64,000 nt of DNA from Hippophae tibetana (GCA_037013495.1 CM072806.1:32118001-32182000); one strand, 5' to 3'. Shown: positions 36,002 to 47,750, numbered from the stretch's first letter. Translations and numbers: made by a program. The notes: generated by a model not told the origin, from the letters alone.

Positions 36002-36673
36002 ACCTTAAACTCAAATCTCAAATTCTCAAACCCAAAATTCCAAAACCCTAAACCCTAAAATCTAAAATCCTAAACCCTAAAACATAAATACCAAAACCCT
36101 AAACCCTAAAACATAAACCCCTAAACTCTAAACCTTAAAACATAAATCCCAAAACCCTAAACCCTAAATCCAAATCCTAAAACCCTAAACGCTAAATCTT
36201 AAAACAGTAAACCTCAAAATCCCTAAACCCTAAACCCTAAAACCTAAATCCCAAACCCTAAACCCTAAAACATAAATCCCAAATCTTAAATCTTAAAACA
36301 TAAATCCCAAAACCCTAAACCCTAAATTCAAATCCTAAAACCCTAAACCCTAAACCTTAAAATAGTGAATCCTAAAATCCCTAAACCCTAAACCCCAAAT
36401 CCCTAAATCCCAAAACCCAAAACCCAAAACCCAAAACCCAAAACTCAAAACCCTAAAAGATAAATCCCAAAACCGTAAACCCCAAATTTCAAATCCTAAA
36501 ACCCTAAACCCTAAACCCTAAATCCAAAATTCCAAATTCTAAAACCCTAAACCCTTTTTAAAAAAATAATAATTTTAACCCTAAACCTTAACCCATAAAT
36601 ATAACCCCAAATCCTAAATCCCTAAACCCTAAACCCTAAATCCCACATCCCAAACCTCAAAACCCTAAACCTT
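36002..36673 (-). repeat. Degenerate telomere-like CCCTAAA array (right arm)
   Basis: Runs of ACCCTAAACCCTAAA with AAATCC and CCAAAA variants. It is the inverted counterpart of 35243-35766, including the interrupting AATAATAATTTTAACC blocks, and continues into the arm sequence at 36674-36800. Confidence 0.9.
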
Positions 36674-36995
36674 GTTTAGAACAATAATAATTTTAATAAT
36701 ATATTTCTTTTTAATTAAGTAATAATTATTTAGAAAAATAATGATTTCAATAATGTATTTTGTCTTACGAAAAAATAGTAATTAAATGACATTATTTGAA
36801 CTTTACAGCATGTAAGGGTATTAAGGTCATTTATAGCTTTTTTCATTCCATTCTAGTGGCAAACCAAACACTGTAATCCTGATTCTGAGCTTGATTCCAG
36901 TGGTCAAACCAAACAACATTGTTTCTTTTACATTCCATTTCATTCCGATTTCGATTTCGATTTCGATTCCATTCCACGAACCAAATGCCACCTAA

Positions 36996-37659
36996 AGGGA
37001 GAAGGAATTCTTATTCCTTCTCTTTAGGAATCGATTTCATTTCATTCCCATTTTTTAGTATAACCAAACACAAAAATGGAAAAAAATCAATTCTGAATCC
37101 ATTCCATTCCATCCAACCAAACATATCATAAATCTTATTTAGAAAAATAATAATTTAACCCTGAAATTTAACCTACAAATATAACCTTAAACCCTAAACA
37201 TTATACCTTATACTCTATACCATATACCCTAAATCTTAACTCTAAACCCTAAAATCTGAAATCTGAAATCTAAATCTTAAACCCTAAACTCTAAATCCTA
37301 TACATATAGTCTATACCTTATACCTTAAATCCTAAATCACAAACCTCAAAACCCTAAACCTTAAACCCTATTTAAAAAAAATTAATAATATATTTTATTT
37401 TTAAGTAATAATTATTTTAAAAAATTATAATTTCAATAATATATTTTGTCTGACGAAAAAATAATAATTAAATAATATTATTTAAACTTTATTGAATATG
37501 ATATTAAGGTAATATATATTGTTTTTTATTCTATTCTAGTTACAAACCAAACATTGTAATATTAGTTTCTTCTTTGATTCCAGTGGTCAAATCAAACAAT
37601 ATTATTTTCTTTTCATTCACATTCCCATTATAATTTCATTCCATGAACTAAATGTCACC
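36996..37659. mobile_element. Second, partial copy of the inverted-repeat element (centre and right arm)
   Basis: 36996-37130 is the inverse of the centre of the first element (AATCGATTTCATTTCATTCC, AACCAAACACAAAAATGG). 37157-37370 is a CCCTAAA-like array. 37371-37659 repeats the right arm and ends CATGAACTAAATGTCACC, the same terminal repeat, followed by TAA. Its left half is missing or lies left of the first element (34725-34940). Confidence 0.6.
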
Positions 37660-39714
37660 TAAGTGAGTTTATGTCAGCACTTATACATCTAGTTTTTGAT
37701 TTAAATATCATTACTTTTCATAAATGGATCAATTTTTTAAATTAGCAACAATTCATTCTAAAACTTAGAGTTTTATATCAAATTATTCATCAAATAGATA
37801 AAAATATCTTTACTTTATAACTTCAATAAAATGGTATCATTATGAGATCCCATCAAATTTCTAATGACTTTTTAGAGCTTCAATTATTCTACCGACAATT
37901 TAATTAGAGTTATGGTAGTCCTATTAGCAACCTTGTTGGAACTTCAACGATCACCACTAATGATCTCGTTGGATGTTGATGTTACATATTACATTTAAAG
38001 ATAGAATTACATCCTTATTTGAGCTTCGATGATCCTATTAAAGTTGAATGTAATATATTACATTCAAAGGTAGTGGAAAATGTAAAATATTACATATAAA
38101 TGTAGCGTTGAATTTATAAATTGTAGAATGAAGCTAAATCGATCAACTTGTAGATGTGTATGTAACATGTTACAAATATTTCGATAGATGTGACATGTTA
38201 TATACAAAGATACACGTGAACTTAATAGGTTACGTTTGGTGGCCCATTAGCAAATATTATCGAAACTCTGGTTGGTCGCCAGAATTCCATTGTATTTCCC
38301 TCAACAATCATTGAAGATCTTGTGAGATATAATCTTATTTAGTTTTTATTAAATTTATGTAACAATAAAATTTTGATATTTACATGTATGAAATTATAAG
38401 TTTTGGGTTAAGTTTTTTGCTAGTTTGGAACAAAATGCTATTGTAATTTTCTCCTTATATATCTCTGCCATTTTTTTAGCCATATCTAACATACCCATGT
38501 GCTCAGTACATGACAATGATCATATCAAATCCATTGATTGTTCAAAAAATAAGGTCTAATTTGATACATTTTGATTTGTAGATTTGACGGATTGAATTAT
38601 GTGTTAATCTATGAATCAATAGATATCAATGATTTGATTTGAATTGTTTTTTTTAAATTAAATATTATTTATTATGATATATTATATATTTTAGATTAAT
38701 AAATAAAAAAATAAATATACAAAGTAAATACTTTTTTAAGGGATTTTCTTATAAATAATAAATATAGTTTAACTTTTATTTAAATTTTTTTATTAATGAT
38801 ATATGAAAAAAATTTAATACTTTTAAATAATAATTTATACATTTATTTAATGAAATTGGTGAATTATTTATTTATTTACAAATAAAAAGTAAAATTTGAA
38901 TTAATTAGTCAAAAATTAAAAAAATAAGTAGAATAAACATAAGAATAAAAAACACTTATGAATATTATAAGATTTGAATTTTAGTTCAATTTTTTTAAGC
39001 AATAATAGATTAGATTTATGAGAATCCTAAAGATAGAAATATGTATAAAAATATAAAAGACAATTGTTTTTTAAATTATTTGTTATTTATTTTTTTAAAA
39101 ATAAATAGATATAAAAATTAAGAAAATATGTTAAAAATATCATTCATTTATTTATAAAAAAATTTAGATTTTAATCCATCCAATCTAATATATTAATCTC
39201 ATGTGTCGATCATGATCTGTTCCGATTAAATTGATTTATTTTGATTCAATTCAAATCAATTTATATGGAATAAATATAAATGAATTTTTTTATCATCCCT
39301 AATTTAATGGGACTGGGAACTAATTTCCCATGCGTTCTCATGTGACAAGTATACACGGTAGTAGTCACATAGTAATGTATAGAGTCAGAGGTAATAATTA
39401 TACTGATTATAAGATTGGAAAACAATGATAAAGGGAGCCTGAGACCTCAAATTGTCCTAACCAATTAATATCATTAATTAACTACTCAAACAATCTATAA
39501 ATGTTAATATTACATACATTTATATATTTTTAATAATCATACTGTTTAAATTATACAAATTATTTTTAACAAAGTTAACGAGTTAAAAGGATTGAATTTC
39601 AATATAAACAACATTTAATTAAAAGACTTGCAATGTAAAATGTTTAGATTAAATTTACTTCTAATAATAAAAATATATAAATTAAATATGTAATTGTTAT
39701 TTATATGATAATAA
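37660..39714. other. AT-rich region without recognisable gene
   Basis: Repeated short phrases (ATGTAACATATTACAT-like near 37980-38200; GATTTGATTTGAATT near 38630 and ATTCAATTCAAATCAA near 39244) suggest old repeats, but no ORF or element could be defined. Confidence 0.4.
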
Positions 39715-40375
39715 ATTTTGAAATATATTATTAAAATTATTATTTTTCTAAATAGGGTTTAGGATTTTGAAGTTTGGGATTTGGGATTTAGGATTTAGGG
39801 TTTAGGGTTTAGGGCTATAGTTGTTGGTTAAGGTTTAGGGTAAAATTATTATTTTTCTAAAAAGGGTTTAGGGTTTTAGAAATTGGGATTTTGGATTTAG
39901 GGTTTATGGATTTGAGGTTTAGGGTTTATGGATTTCAAATTTAGGGTTTAAGGTTTTAGGATTTGGGATTTAGGGTTTAGGATTTAGGGATTTCAAATTT
40001 AGGGTTTAAGGTTTTAGGATTTGGGATTTAGGGTTTAGGATTTAGGGTTTTGGGATTTAGGTTTTTGGGTTTTGGGATTTAGGTTTTAGAGTTTAGAGAT
40101 TTGAGGTTTTAGGATTTAGATTTGGGATTTAGGGTTTAGGGTTTGGGGGTTTGGGATTTGAGTTTAGGGTTATATTTGGGGTGAGAGTAAAATTGGAAAA
40201 CAAAATTTGAGATGAGAATGAAATCATGATTCCTAAAGGGTTGAGAATGAATTTCTATAGTAATCGATTTCATTCCATGCCCTCATTCAACCCAACCAAA
40301 TACACAAATAGAAAGAATCAATTCTGATTCCTTTCTATTCCCTCCATTTTTTACCAAACACACATAATATTCTAT
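39715..40375. mobile_element. Third, partial copy of the inverted-repeat element (left arm and centre)
   Basis: AAATATATTATTAAAATTAT and CTAAATAGGGTTTAGGATTT (39720-39770) copy the left arm. A TTTAGGG-like array runs 39751-40180. 40185-40375 copies the centre (GAGAATGAAATCATGATTCC, TAATCGATTTCATTCC, AATCAATTCTGATTCC). Same orientation as the left arm of the first element; no right arm follows. Confidence 0.65.
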
Positions 40376-41210
40376 CATTTTTATTTTAAATTTTGGTCTT
40401 ATAAATAATCATGTTTTAATTTTAACATTGTTATTGTATTTGTACTTATTTAATTTAAGTCATACTTAGGATAAATGAGATATTCCATTAACATCACATT
40501 CCATAAAAAATTAAATAGAACAAGATAAAATAATTTCATAAAATTAATAGATTGTATCATAATTTATACCTCTACACATGATCATGCTTCAACAAATAAA
40601 AAAGAAAAAAAGCAAACCTAAGATCACGTTACTTTCATAAATTGAATATATCGACCACACTATTTTAAATTGATACACTTTAGTCACCTTATTATTACAT
40701 TTATGGAATCAATTTTGATAATTTTATTTTCTAACTTTTTTAACATTTTGAGACATTTTTTCTATTTAAACATCCACCAACCCTTATTAATAAAGTTCAA
40801 TTCCATCAAACTTAAATTTTCTTACAAAAAAAATTCAAAAAAATAAAAATTGACAAGAAATAACTAGTATTTAAAGAAACAATAATAATATGATTAAATC
40901 GTACTAATTTTTTTTAAATATACTAATATGTAAATTTTTTGAAAGTAAATGGAACAAAATGTGGAAATAATTGACACCCATTTATTTATTGTAATTTGCA
41001 ATTAATAAATGTATCGTATGCTAAAGTGCACTTGAAACTGTAGAATAATACCTCAAATGCCCTTGAAGTTTAGCATATATTTACTCATGCATTAGAGGTT
41101 TATAAAAATGTCCAGAATACCCTTAGACTTTATGGTTAATACCATCGGTGTCTTCAAAACCTAATGGTATTAACTTTTCCATACATTACTATTCATATTC
41201 TTATTCCTTA
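40376..41210. other. Spacer left of the large pararetrovirus copy
   Basis: AT-rich, no ORF. Near 41048-41140 there are phrases of the type ATACCTCAAATGCCC and AATACCCTTAGACTTT that recur inverted at 47755-47830 beyond the other end of the viral copy. Confidence 0.4.
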
Positions 41211-41222
41211 GCTTTGATACCA
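41211..41222 (-). other. Pararetrovirus primer-binding site (tRNA-Met)
   Basis: The minus strand reads TGGTATCAAAGC, 11 of 12 bases complementary to the 3' end of plant initiator tRNA-Met. In caulimovirids this site primes minus-strand synthesis and defines position 1 of the map, about at the end of the leader, which is where it lies relative to the promoter here. Confidence 0.65.
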
Positions 41223-41419
41223 ATTTTTTGGGAGGGTTTCGATCGCGAGAGACTACTATGACGGAATTTCAACTAATCTGACCTTAATGTGTTGGCTAAG
41301 TTATTACCTTGATAAGTCATATGTGTTGAATGCATATTATTTTGACTTATTCGTAGTATACAAGCATGTTTTTCCTGTGTACATACAATGTACTTGTAAT
41401 ATTCAAAGAAGTAGTATCC

Positions 41420-41719
41420 AAACATTAAGTTGTTGAATTCCTCTTTTTCTATTCTTACATATTTGTGACTAAAATAGTCTCATAATGTCCTTGAAACAGG
41501 ATGGTCTATGATACTTGTGATAGCTTTAATATAATATGTGTAGATGTCTAATAAGGTGTTCAATCTTTTAAACATTAAGTTGTTGAATTTCTCTTTTTAT
41601 ATTCTTACATATTTGTGACTAAAATAGTCTCATAATGTCCTTGAAACAGGATGGTCTATGATACTTGTGATAGCTTTAATATAATCTGTGTAGATGTCTA
41701 ACAAGGTGTTAAATTTTTT
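41420..41719 (-). repeat. 150-bp tandem duplication in the pararetrovirus leader
   Basis: 41420-41569 and 41570-41719 both begin AAACATTAAGTTGTTGAAT and are nearly identical, with only a handful of substitutions (for example AATATGTG against AATCTGTG). Confidence 0.9.
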
Positions 41720-42336
41720 AAAATTTCAAGACAAGTTTCATAATCCTCATCTTTAAAATATTCATTTAAAGCTAAGAGATAACATTTATCAAATTTTCTA
41801 ATAAAATTAGATTTTTATCTTTAATTTCTTTTGGAATTAGTTGTTTACTTCTGAAATTAAAAATAGTTTCCATTTTCATGTTTATCAGTATTATAATTTG
41901 ATGTAAGCAAATATTTAAATATCTAAGATTTTTAACTAACTTAAATTTATAATTATTATACATGAATTTAATGGGTCTTCCACGATCTTACCTTCTATTC
42001 GTCTCCTTTTGTTACACCTGTTATGCCTAAGTTTTGCTCAAACCTCAACACCCTTCTGGAAATGGTGAACCTTTTACATCCGTACATAGATGGTGTCCAA
42101 TATTTGACTTACTAAGAAAGAGTAACAAAACTCCATCTTATTCATAAGATTAATTATTACAACTTAAGGCCAATTAAGAACCTTGAAGGGATTCTTAACT
42201 GCTCATAATTACTGGGTATAATATTATTGGTTTTGAGATTTCTAGATAGATAGGATTTCTATGCTAGAGTTTGTGTGTTTTTTCAGAATAGAGAGCTCTG
42301 GTTTTTTCTGTGTTTTGAAATGAGAATAAGGGTTCC

Positions 42337-42343
42337 TTTTATA
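42337..42343 (-). promoter_or_regulatory. Probable pararetrovirus promoter TATA box
   Basis: The minus strand reads GTGTTATAAAAGGAACCC, a strong plant TATA box with start expected near 42305-42312. It sits downstream of the transactivator ORF and upstream of the leader, as the pregenomic RNA promoter does in caulimovirids. Confidence 0.6.
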
Positions 42344-42519
42344 ACACAAGGAATTTCTATTTTCAAGACTAAAGTTACTATTTTATCCTTGTTTTAATAA
42401 TTTGCCTACTTTTTTAATTTAAATGATAGCCATTGTTTTTTTTCCTTGGCACGTGCTACCGATTAAAATGTAGGGTTTGCATCTTTATTTTCTTTGTAGT
42501 ATTCTATTGACAGTTCTTT

Positions 42520-43740
42520 TCTTTATTCTTTGTCATTTTCTATTGATAGTCTTTTTGATGATGACACATCTTTGTATTCTTGATATTTGATGTAGTGTAT
42601 GTATCTGTGATCTTTGATAGCTTTCCTGGTATAGAAACATAATACCTTCCTTATTTTTTGACCAATTTTCAGGTTGTATCTGTTAAAATTGGCTTCATAT
42701 TTGGAATTTTTTTCACCATATTCTTCTGATAGAGCCATATTGCTGTGGGAAATGATGATGACTTTACTAGTTGAATAATTTACTTTGATCTCAATAGAAT
42801 TATCAATCTTCCTATGTTCATTGTAAATTTGATCTAATATTTGACGTCTTAGTATACAAAGTTTTTCTGTGTTGAATTCCTTTTCTATAAGTGAGATTGG
42901 TTTAGGAATTTCTCTATTTGTATTGGAAATCCCTATCTTGATGAATTGGTAGGGACTAATACATCCTTCCTCATTCTAGTCCATTACTGAACTGAAAAGT
43001 CTAAGAAAAACAGGCATGTCTCCTACTTTAATCTTCTTTCTAAAGTTCTTGATTGTTCTTTTAAATTTTTATGGGAAATAATTTAATTCACTTTAATTAA
43101 TTTCTGGATATATATTTTGTATTAGTCATGCATGGAAAACTTTATAAACAAATATTGGATCAACTCCTTCCAAGATATTGAATTTACTTCATGTAGGAAA
43201 TTCATTGTTTGTGGTATAGAACTTCATATCTTTAATATGTTGGTAGATTTTCTAGCCAAGTTATAAAGACTTAACAATTGTGTTTTATTGAGGATTAGTC
43301 CATCTCATCTTCAATGATTGGATAATTTCTCTGGAATGTCTCCCTGAATAGCACTGAATGCTTTACTATCTTTGATGTCTCTAGGATAGATGCTTCCCTA
43401 AATAACACTGGAGGCCTTGCTATTTTCCCTAGATTTTTCAATCTGCTTGGGGCTGTTGGTTATTATTGTAATGTTGTAGAATGATTTCTTACTATCTCTT
43501 CTAGAGTTATTAGTTTGTGGTATTTTGTAATTGGCATAATTACCTTCAGCTTCTATTATGCTAGCGTAGGCTCTATGAGTTACTCCACTAAATCCTAGAA
43601 TATATTTAATGGCTTCTGCCTAGTTGTTATAAATTCCTAATTTTGGGTCCTTATAGACCATATAAACCTTTTTCTAATCTTTTTTTTCTACCTCATTTGG
43701 TTAGTTAAGCTTTTTGGTTTCATAAATTTTTCTATTTTTT
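42520..43740 (-). pseudogene. Pararetrovirus transactivator/viroplasmin ORF, broken
   Basis: Near 43560-43670 the minus strand encodes VYMVYKDPKLGIYNN, then a stop and AEAIKYILGFSGVTHRAY, the small Cauli_VI fold (RNase H-like N-terminal motif of P6) found in caulimovirus transactivators. 42523-42738 is a 71-codon open piece, charged, possibly its C-terminal region. In viruses of this group the protein forms inclusion bodies and enables translation of polycistronic RNA. Stops and frame changes throughout make it non-functional. Confidence 0.6.
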
Positions 43741-43751
43741 GACCTATTAGG

Positions 43752-44561
43752 TTATTCCTTTTCATTTTGAATTCTTTTTTTAGAATTTTTATATTCTTTA
43801 GATTGAATTTTTAATGAAGATTCTTCTTTTGAGGTTTTGGACTGTACAAGTAATTTTGAACAATTAAATTCTTCCTGTTTATTTCCTGTCTCCATAAGAG
43901 ATTTCTCGAGGTATAATAGCTTGAGTTGTTCATGTTGTATTTTAAAATTCTTTTTCTTTATCTTGATATCAAGATGTTCTATTCCTGAAAGCATAAAAAT
44001 AGTTAGAGGTGCTAATTCTCTAGTAAAAGCATCAGCTAAACTATTCTAATTTTTTGGAAGATGTTCAATATCAAAATTGTAATGGTTGAACCATTGTTGC
44101 CATCTGACTAATCCTCCTTGTGTGTAATCACCTGCAATATTATTTCTTAAGAATCAACCAAAATTCTTGTTATTTTTTCTAACAAGAAATTTGTAGCTTA
44201 TAACATATATTGCAAATTTCTTACCGGCTCTTTTAACAACTAAATATTATTTTTCATTACCATGGTAATTTAATTCTGGTCCTTGGAAAGATCCTAATGT
44301 ATATCTACAAAGATATCCATCTTTTTCATCTACTTTTGCTTTCAGAACTGCTTCATAATATTCTTGTAAAACATATGTTTCAATTATCATTTTATCATCT
44401 GGCCTTTGATGGTACAAAGTTAGATTTTTTTTACCTTTTCTTTTACTTATCCATAGTATCTTCTTCTGTCCATTTCCAGATAATCTTTTTTCAATTTTTC
44501 TTGTAAAGGTTTTTGCATTTATGCAAGTTTCTTGATATATACTTATGCATATGTTAAACAT
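43752..44561 (-). pseudogene. Pararetrovirus RNase H domain, broken
   Basis: The open piece 44247-44561 contains an LQEYYEAVLKAK-type first strand and YTLGSFQGPELNYHGNEKE (catalytic Glu and the GS-F---E-NY motif of caulimovirid RNase H). After one stop, 44045-44240 reads KFLVRKNNKNF, RWQQWFNHYNFDIEHLP and SLADAFTREL, including the final Asp. 43752-43994 is a 80-codon Lys-rich tail. The first conserved Asp is not clear. Confidence 0.75.
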
Positions 44562-45400
44562 CTTAGAAATCTTTGTAATTAATTTTTGTCTTTTAATTCA
44601 TTAGGAAAACCTTGAATATTGTTTAGTATATGGGTTTGTAGATTATGTTTTCCATCTTCCATTTCCAACCCTAAATACTTAATTTTCTGTTGAGCAAGTA
44701 CTACTTTTTTTTTCTTTCTAAAAGTACAATGCTTTCTTTCCTGCATTATTGTAGGAAATTAATAATATCTAAGTAGTGTTTATTTAATTCATTACTGAAA
44801 ACTAAAATATCATTTATGTAAACATAACAAATATTTTATAATTTCTTAAAGATGTTATCCATATATCTTTGAAAATTTCTGAAACTTCTTTTCGTCTAAA
44901 TGGTACAACAATCCATTTGAATTGTCCTTGGAGGCAATTGAATGCTGTTAATTTGGGATTCTTCATCTAGTCTTATTTTCCTAAATCTGCTTTTTGCAAT
45001 CAAAACTTGAGAAATATATTTTTTCCTTTTATTAACGATAATAATTCTTCTTTCTTTTAAATGAAATATCCATCATCTATGGTTTCTTTATTTAATTCTT
45101 TGGAGTTTATTACCTTCATGTTTTCAGGTGGTTTATACCTATTTCTTCTAAAATATCTTTTCTTATGGGTTTCCCTATTAAGTGTTCTTCTATATTTTTA
45201 GAAATCTTGTTTTCTGAATTTATATCTTTTAAATCTTTTAAATATTTTATATTTGTTTATATTTTTGTTTATCAGGTTTTATATTACATCAATATTTTCT
45301 TGGTATTCTAAAATCTCTTATATCATAATATATTTTTATCATTTCCTCTTATTTATTTATATTCCTTTCTTTCTTGACATTTAATAATTATCCAACTTTT
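44562..45400 (-). pseudogene. Pararetrovirus protease and reverse transcriptase, broken
   Basis: The minus strand shows the FKWIVVPFRRKEV palm entry near 44900 (family: VPFGLK-AP). The catalytic strand near 44810-44823 has the first Asp of the YxDD motif replaced by Asn (YIND), and the region after it reads through several frames. The protease lies between the coat-protein end and about 45100 but is only weakly recognisable. Stops and frameshifts occur every few tens of codons. Confidence 0.7.
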
Positions 45401-46400
45401 AAGGCTTCTTTTTTTCCTCCTAAGGTATATGGTATAGTTTCCCTATTTCTTTGTTTCTAACTTTCTGTTAAGGTCTTATGTAGTGTTACATATAATTTTT
45501 GGAAAAATTTCTTTATAAGTTGTTTGCATAAAGAGTGGTAATTTATGTACATTTTATATTCATAAATAAAACAATCTATGTAACACATGTCACAAATTTT
45601 CATATTTGTTAGATGCCATTTAACTTCATTTATTTCATTTTCATTGGATTCATCGATATTTCTTCCTTTATCTTCTCCAATAAATTCCATGTATATTTCA
45701 TTTATTACTATATCTAAGTATTCTCTTCCTGTGGGAGCATTCCATTACATTAATAAATGTTGTTGGTATGTTAAATTTAAAAACCAAACTTTAACATTTC
45801 CTACCATTTTATGAGCTACTAATACCCTACAAATTGAAAGATTTGTTTGTGTAGTTTGAGAGGTTTGTATGAGTACACTCATACCACTAGCCTATTTATC
45901 TAAGGATTTATGCCTATCTCTTATACAGTCTAAATCTAAAAGATCAAACTTATAATTATCATGAAGTTTGAATTCTGGTAGGACTCTTGTTCCCCAATGC
46001 AATCCTTCTTCCATTTTGGGTGGTTGTATTGGCACCAAGTTCCTCTATCCTTCATCTATTTCTTTCTCCCCTATACGGGTCAGATTTTCCTTCTTGATAA
46101 GGAATTGGTAATGAAATTAGTTTCATATGACCTTTTAGGGTCATATATTTTCTAGTTCAAAATAAGTTTTTCTGATTACTGTTATATCATATTCTTCTTT
46201 GTTTGTACACAATTTTTCGTTATAATATTTTTCTAATTCTTTATTAGTTAGTGTTAATAAACTAACTAATTTTTCTATATCCCTATTTTCAGAGTTCATG
46301 AATTCTTTCTCTAATTCTTTTCTATATTCCATCAAATTTAAATTATATCTTTTTCATCATATTGTTCTTCATTTTTTTCTTTTCTCATTTTTAGAAATCA
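45401..46400 (-). pseudogene. Pararetrovirus coat-protein region, broken
   Basis: The open piece 45457-45690 (MEFIGEDKGRNIDESNENEI, VKWHLTNMKICDMCYIDCF) runs into an LIKKFFQKL-type stretch and, past a stop, PYTLGG, which matches the conserved helical part of caulimovirid coat proteins. 46141-46335 is an acidic/lysine-rich coiled coil upstream. It is the best conserved block among the viral fragments in this window (also 23855-24656). Confidence 0.6.
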
Positions 46401-47750
46401 GGACATATGATCTCCTAGCTGGTTCTTCTTTTAGTCCTACTAAGGGATCATATTTATGACTTATAATTTCCTTATTTCTATATATGTTATATATATTTTC
46501 TTAATTATGTAAATTCCATGTGTATGTTTTGTTGTAGTTTATTATAGTCACATTATTTTATTTATTTTAATAATTATTTTTGTGTTTTAGTTGTATCCTA
46601 TAGGTATTTTATATTTGATTCTTGAACTAAATCCATTTCCTTTGTTAAAAGTTTTAAAGTTTCAAATAATGTTGCTTGGTTTTTTGCTAAGCCTACTAAA
46701 CTTCCATTTACTTCTAATTGTATATTTTTAATTTTTTCTCTAAACATTATTTTTTCCCTAATATAACATCATGAACTAATGTTTTCTTTATTTGGACTTC
46801 ATTTTATAGTTTTTGAACTTCTTCCTGGTTAGAGGTCTCTCCTTCCTCGTTTATAAAAGTAAATCTTGGTATATTATTATTTTTAATGACATTACTTTTT
46901 TCCCTATTATTAGGGGTTTTTCCTTGATATCTAAATGTCATTTCCCTGGTACCTCAAAATCTGTTAATATTTTTGGTTTTATTATTTATCCAAGTTCCTT
47001 AAAAGTTGTCTATTTTTATAAATTCATTTTGTCTATATATTGAACTATTGTGACTATTTGTTAAAGAATATGCTACTAGATAATGTATTGAAATAGATGA
47101 TTTTCTTCTATCATTAAATCTCCTCATTCAAATTCATAAGCTAGACATAATACTTGGTTTAGGTTTTTATCATGTATATTAACAAAAACTTGGGATATGT
47201 TGTAAATTTTAACTTTTGGTATCCTAAGTTACCATAGATCATTCCTAGTAAAACATATTTTCTATTTATTATTTTATTATTTTGTTATCTAGTAATGCTA
47301 TTTTTATTGGTGTATATACTACTTCTCTAAAATAAGCTTTTATTAATATTTGAATTCATCCTAAATGGATGTATCCAATTTTTTCTTTATCTTTTTAGGG
47401 AATTTTGGATAGCTTACATAATATAGGTTCTTTATCAATTAATGGTATATTATATCTTCCTTTTGCATCTGTTATATTAATACTAATTTTTTATTACTTA
47501 TTCCATAATAAATTATGTCTTTTTGGGGAATAATTTTCTCATCGATGAAAATGATGGATCTTTAAATCCATCTCATTTTTTAAGATTTAATTTTTCTTTT
47601 TGAAGTTTTAAAATTTCTTTTTTACTTATTATCATTTCTTGTGAAAAACATTTTGAGATGTCTTTTGATTCTAATCCTACTATTTATGGGATTATTATTT
47701 ATTTTTTCATTTTAGAAATGTTACTATTCACTTTCATTAGATTAGCTTCC
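46401..47750 (-). pseudogene. Pararetrovirus movement-protein region, broken
   Basis: Near 47300 the minus strand gives IQILIKAYFRE and VVYTPIKIALLDNKI, followed near 47150-47220 by a Y/L-rich stretch and near 47080-47120 by GDLMIEENHLFQYII. This order is that of the caulimovirid (30K) movement protein core, which lines plasmodesmata. All frames are interrupted. The N-terminal end near 47700 is approximate. Confidence 0.55.

Larger units (their letters stand above)
34941..36992. mobile_element. Foldback (long inverted repeat) element with telomere-like arms
   Basis: The left end GGTGTCGATTGGTTCATGG and the reverse complement of the right end, GGTGGCATTTGGTTCGTGG, are terminal inverted repeats. 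Both ends are flanked by TAA (34938-34940 and 36993-36995), a 3-bp duplication of the PIF/Harbinger type. Inward, both arms carry the same sequence in inverted order: AAATATATTATTGAAATCAT-like and ATTATTAAAATTATTATT runs, then hundreds of bases of degenerate TTTAGGG (left) or CCCTAAA (right). The centre (35800-36000) contains smaller inverted repeats (GGAATCAGAATTGATTCC). No ORF for a transposase is present, so it would be non-autonomous. Confidence 0.7.
41211..47750 (-). mobile_element. Endogenous pararetrovirus (Caulimoviridae), near-complete genome order, defective
   Basis: On the minus strand the remnants run movement protein, coat protein, protease, RT, RNase H, transactivator (viroplasmin), promoter with TATA box, leader, and a tRNA-Met primer-binding site at the far end. 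That is the order of a caulimovirid genome opened near its primer site. It has no LTRs and no integrase, which separates it from gypsy elements. All ORFs carry multiple stops and frameshifts and the RT catalytic motif is altered, so the copy is not capable of expression as a virus. The presence of a transactivator ORF limits the possible genera, but I do not assign one. Confidence 0.8.

Noticed and set aside
35243..36673. Head-to-head telomere fusion (TTTAGGG array followed by CCCTAAA array)
   Set aside because: The orientation fits a fusion, but both arrays lie inside matching arms with terminal inverted repeats and TAA duplications, and partial copies recur nearby, so a foldback element explains it better.
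38560..39290. Transposon bounded by GATTTGATTTGAATT / AATTCAAATCAA
   Set aside because: The inverted phrases are short and AT-rich, with no target duplication or other copy seen.
41211..47750. This region as a gypsy retrotransposon
   Set aside because: RNase H and RT motifs are of the caulimovirid type, no integrase or LTR is present, and coat, movement and transactivator-like regions are found in viral order.
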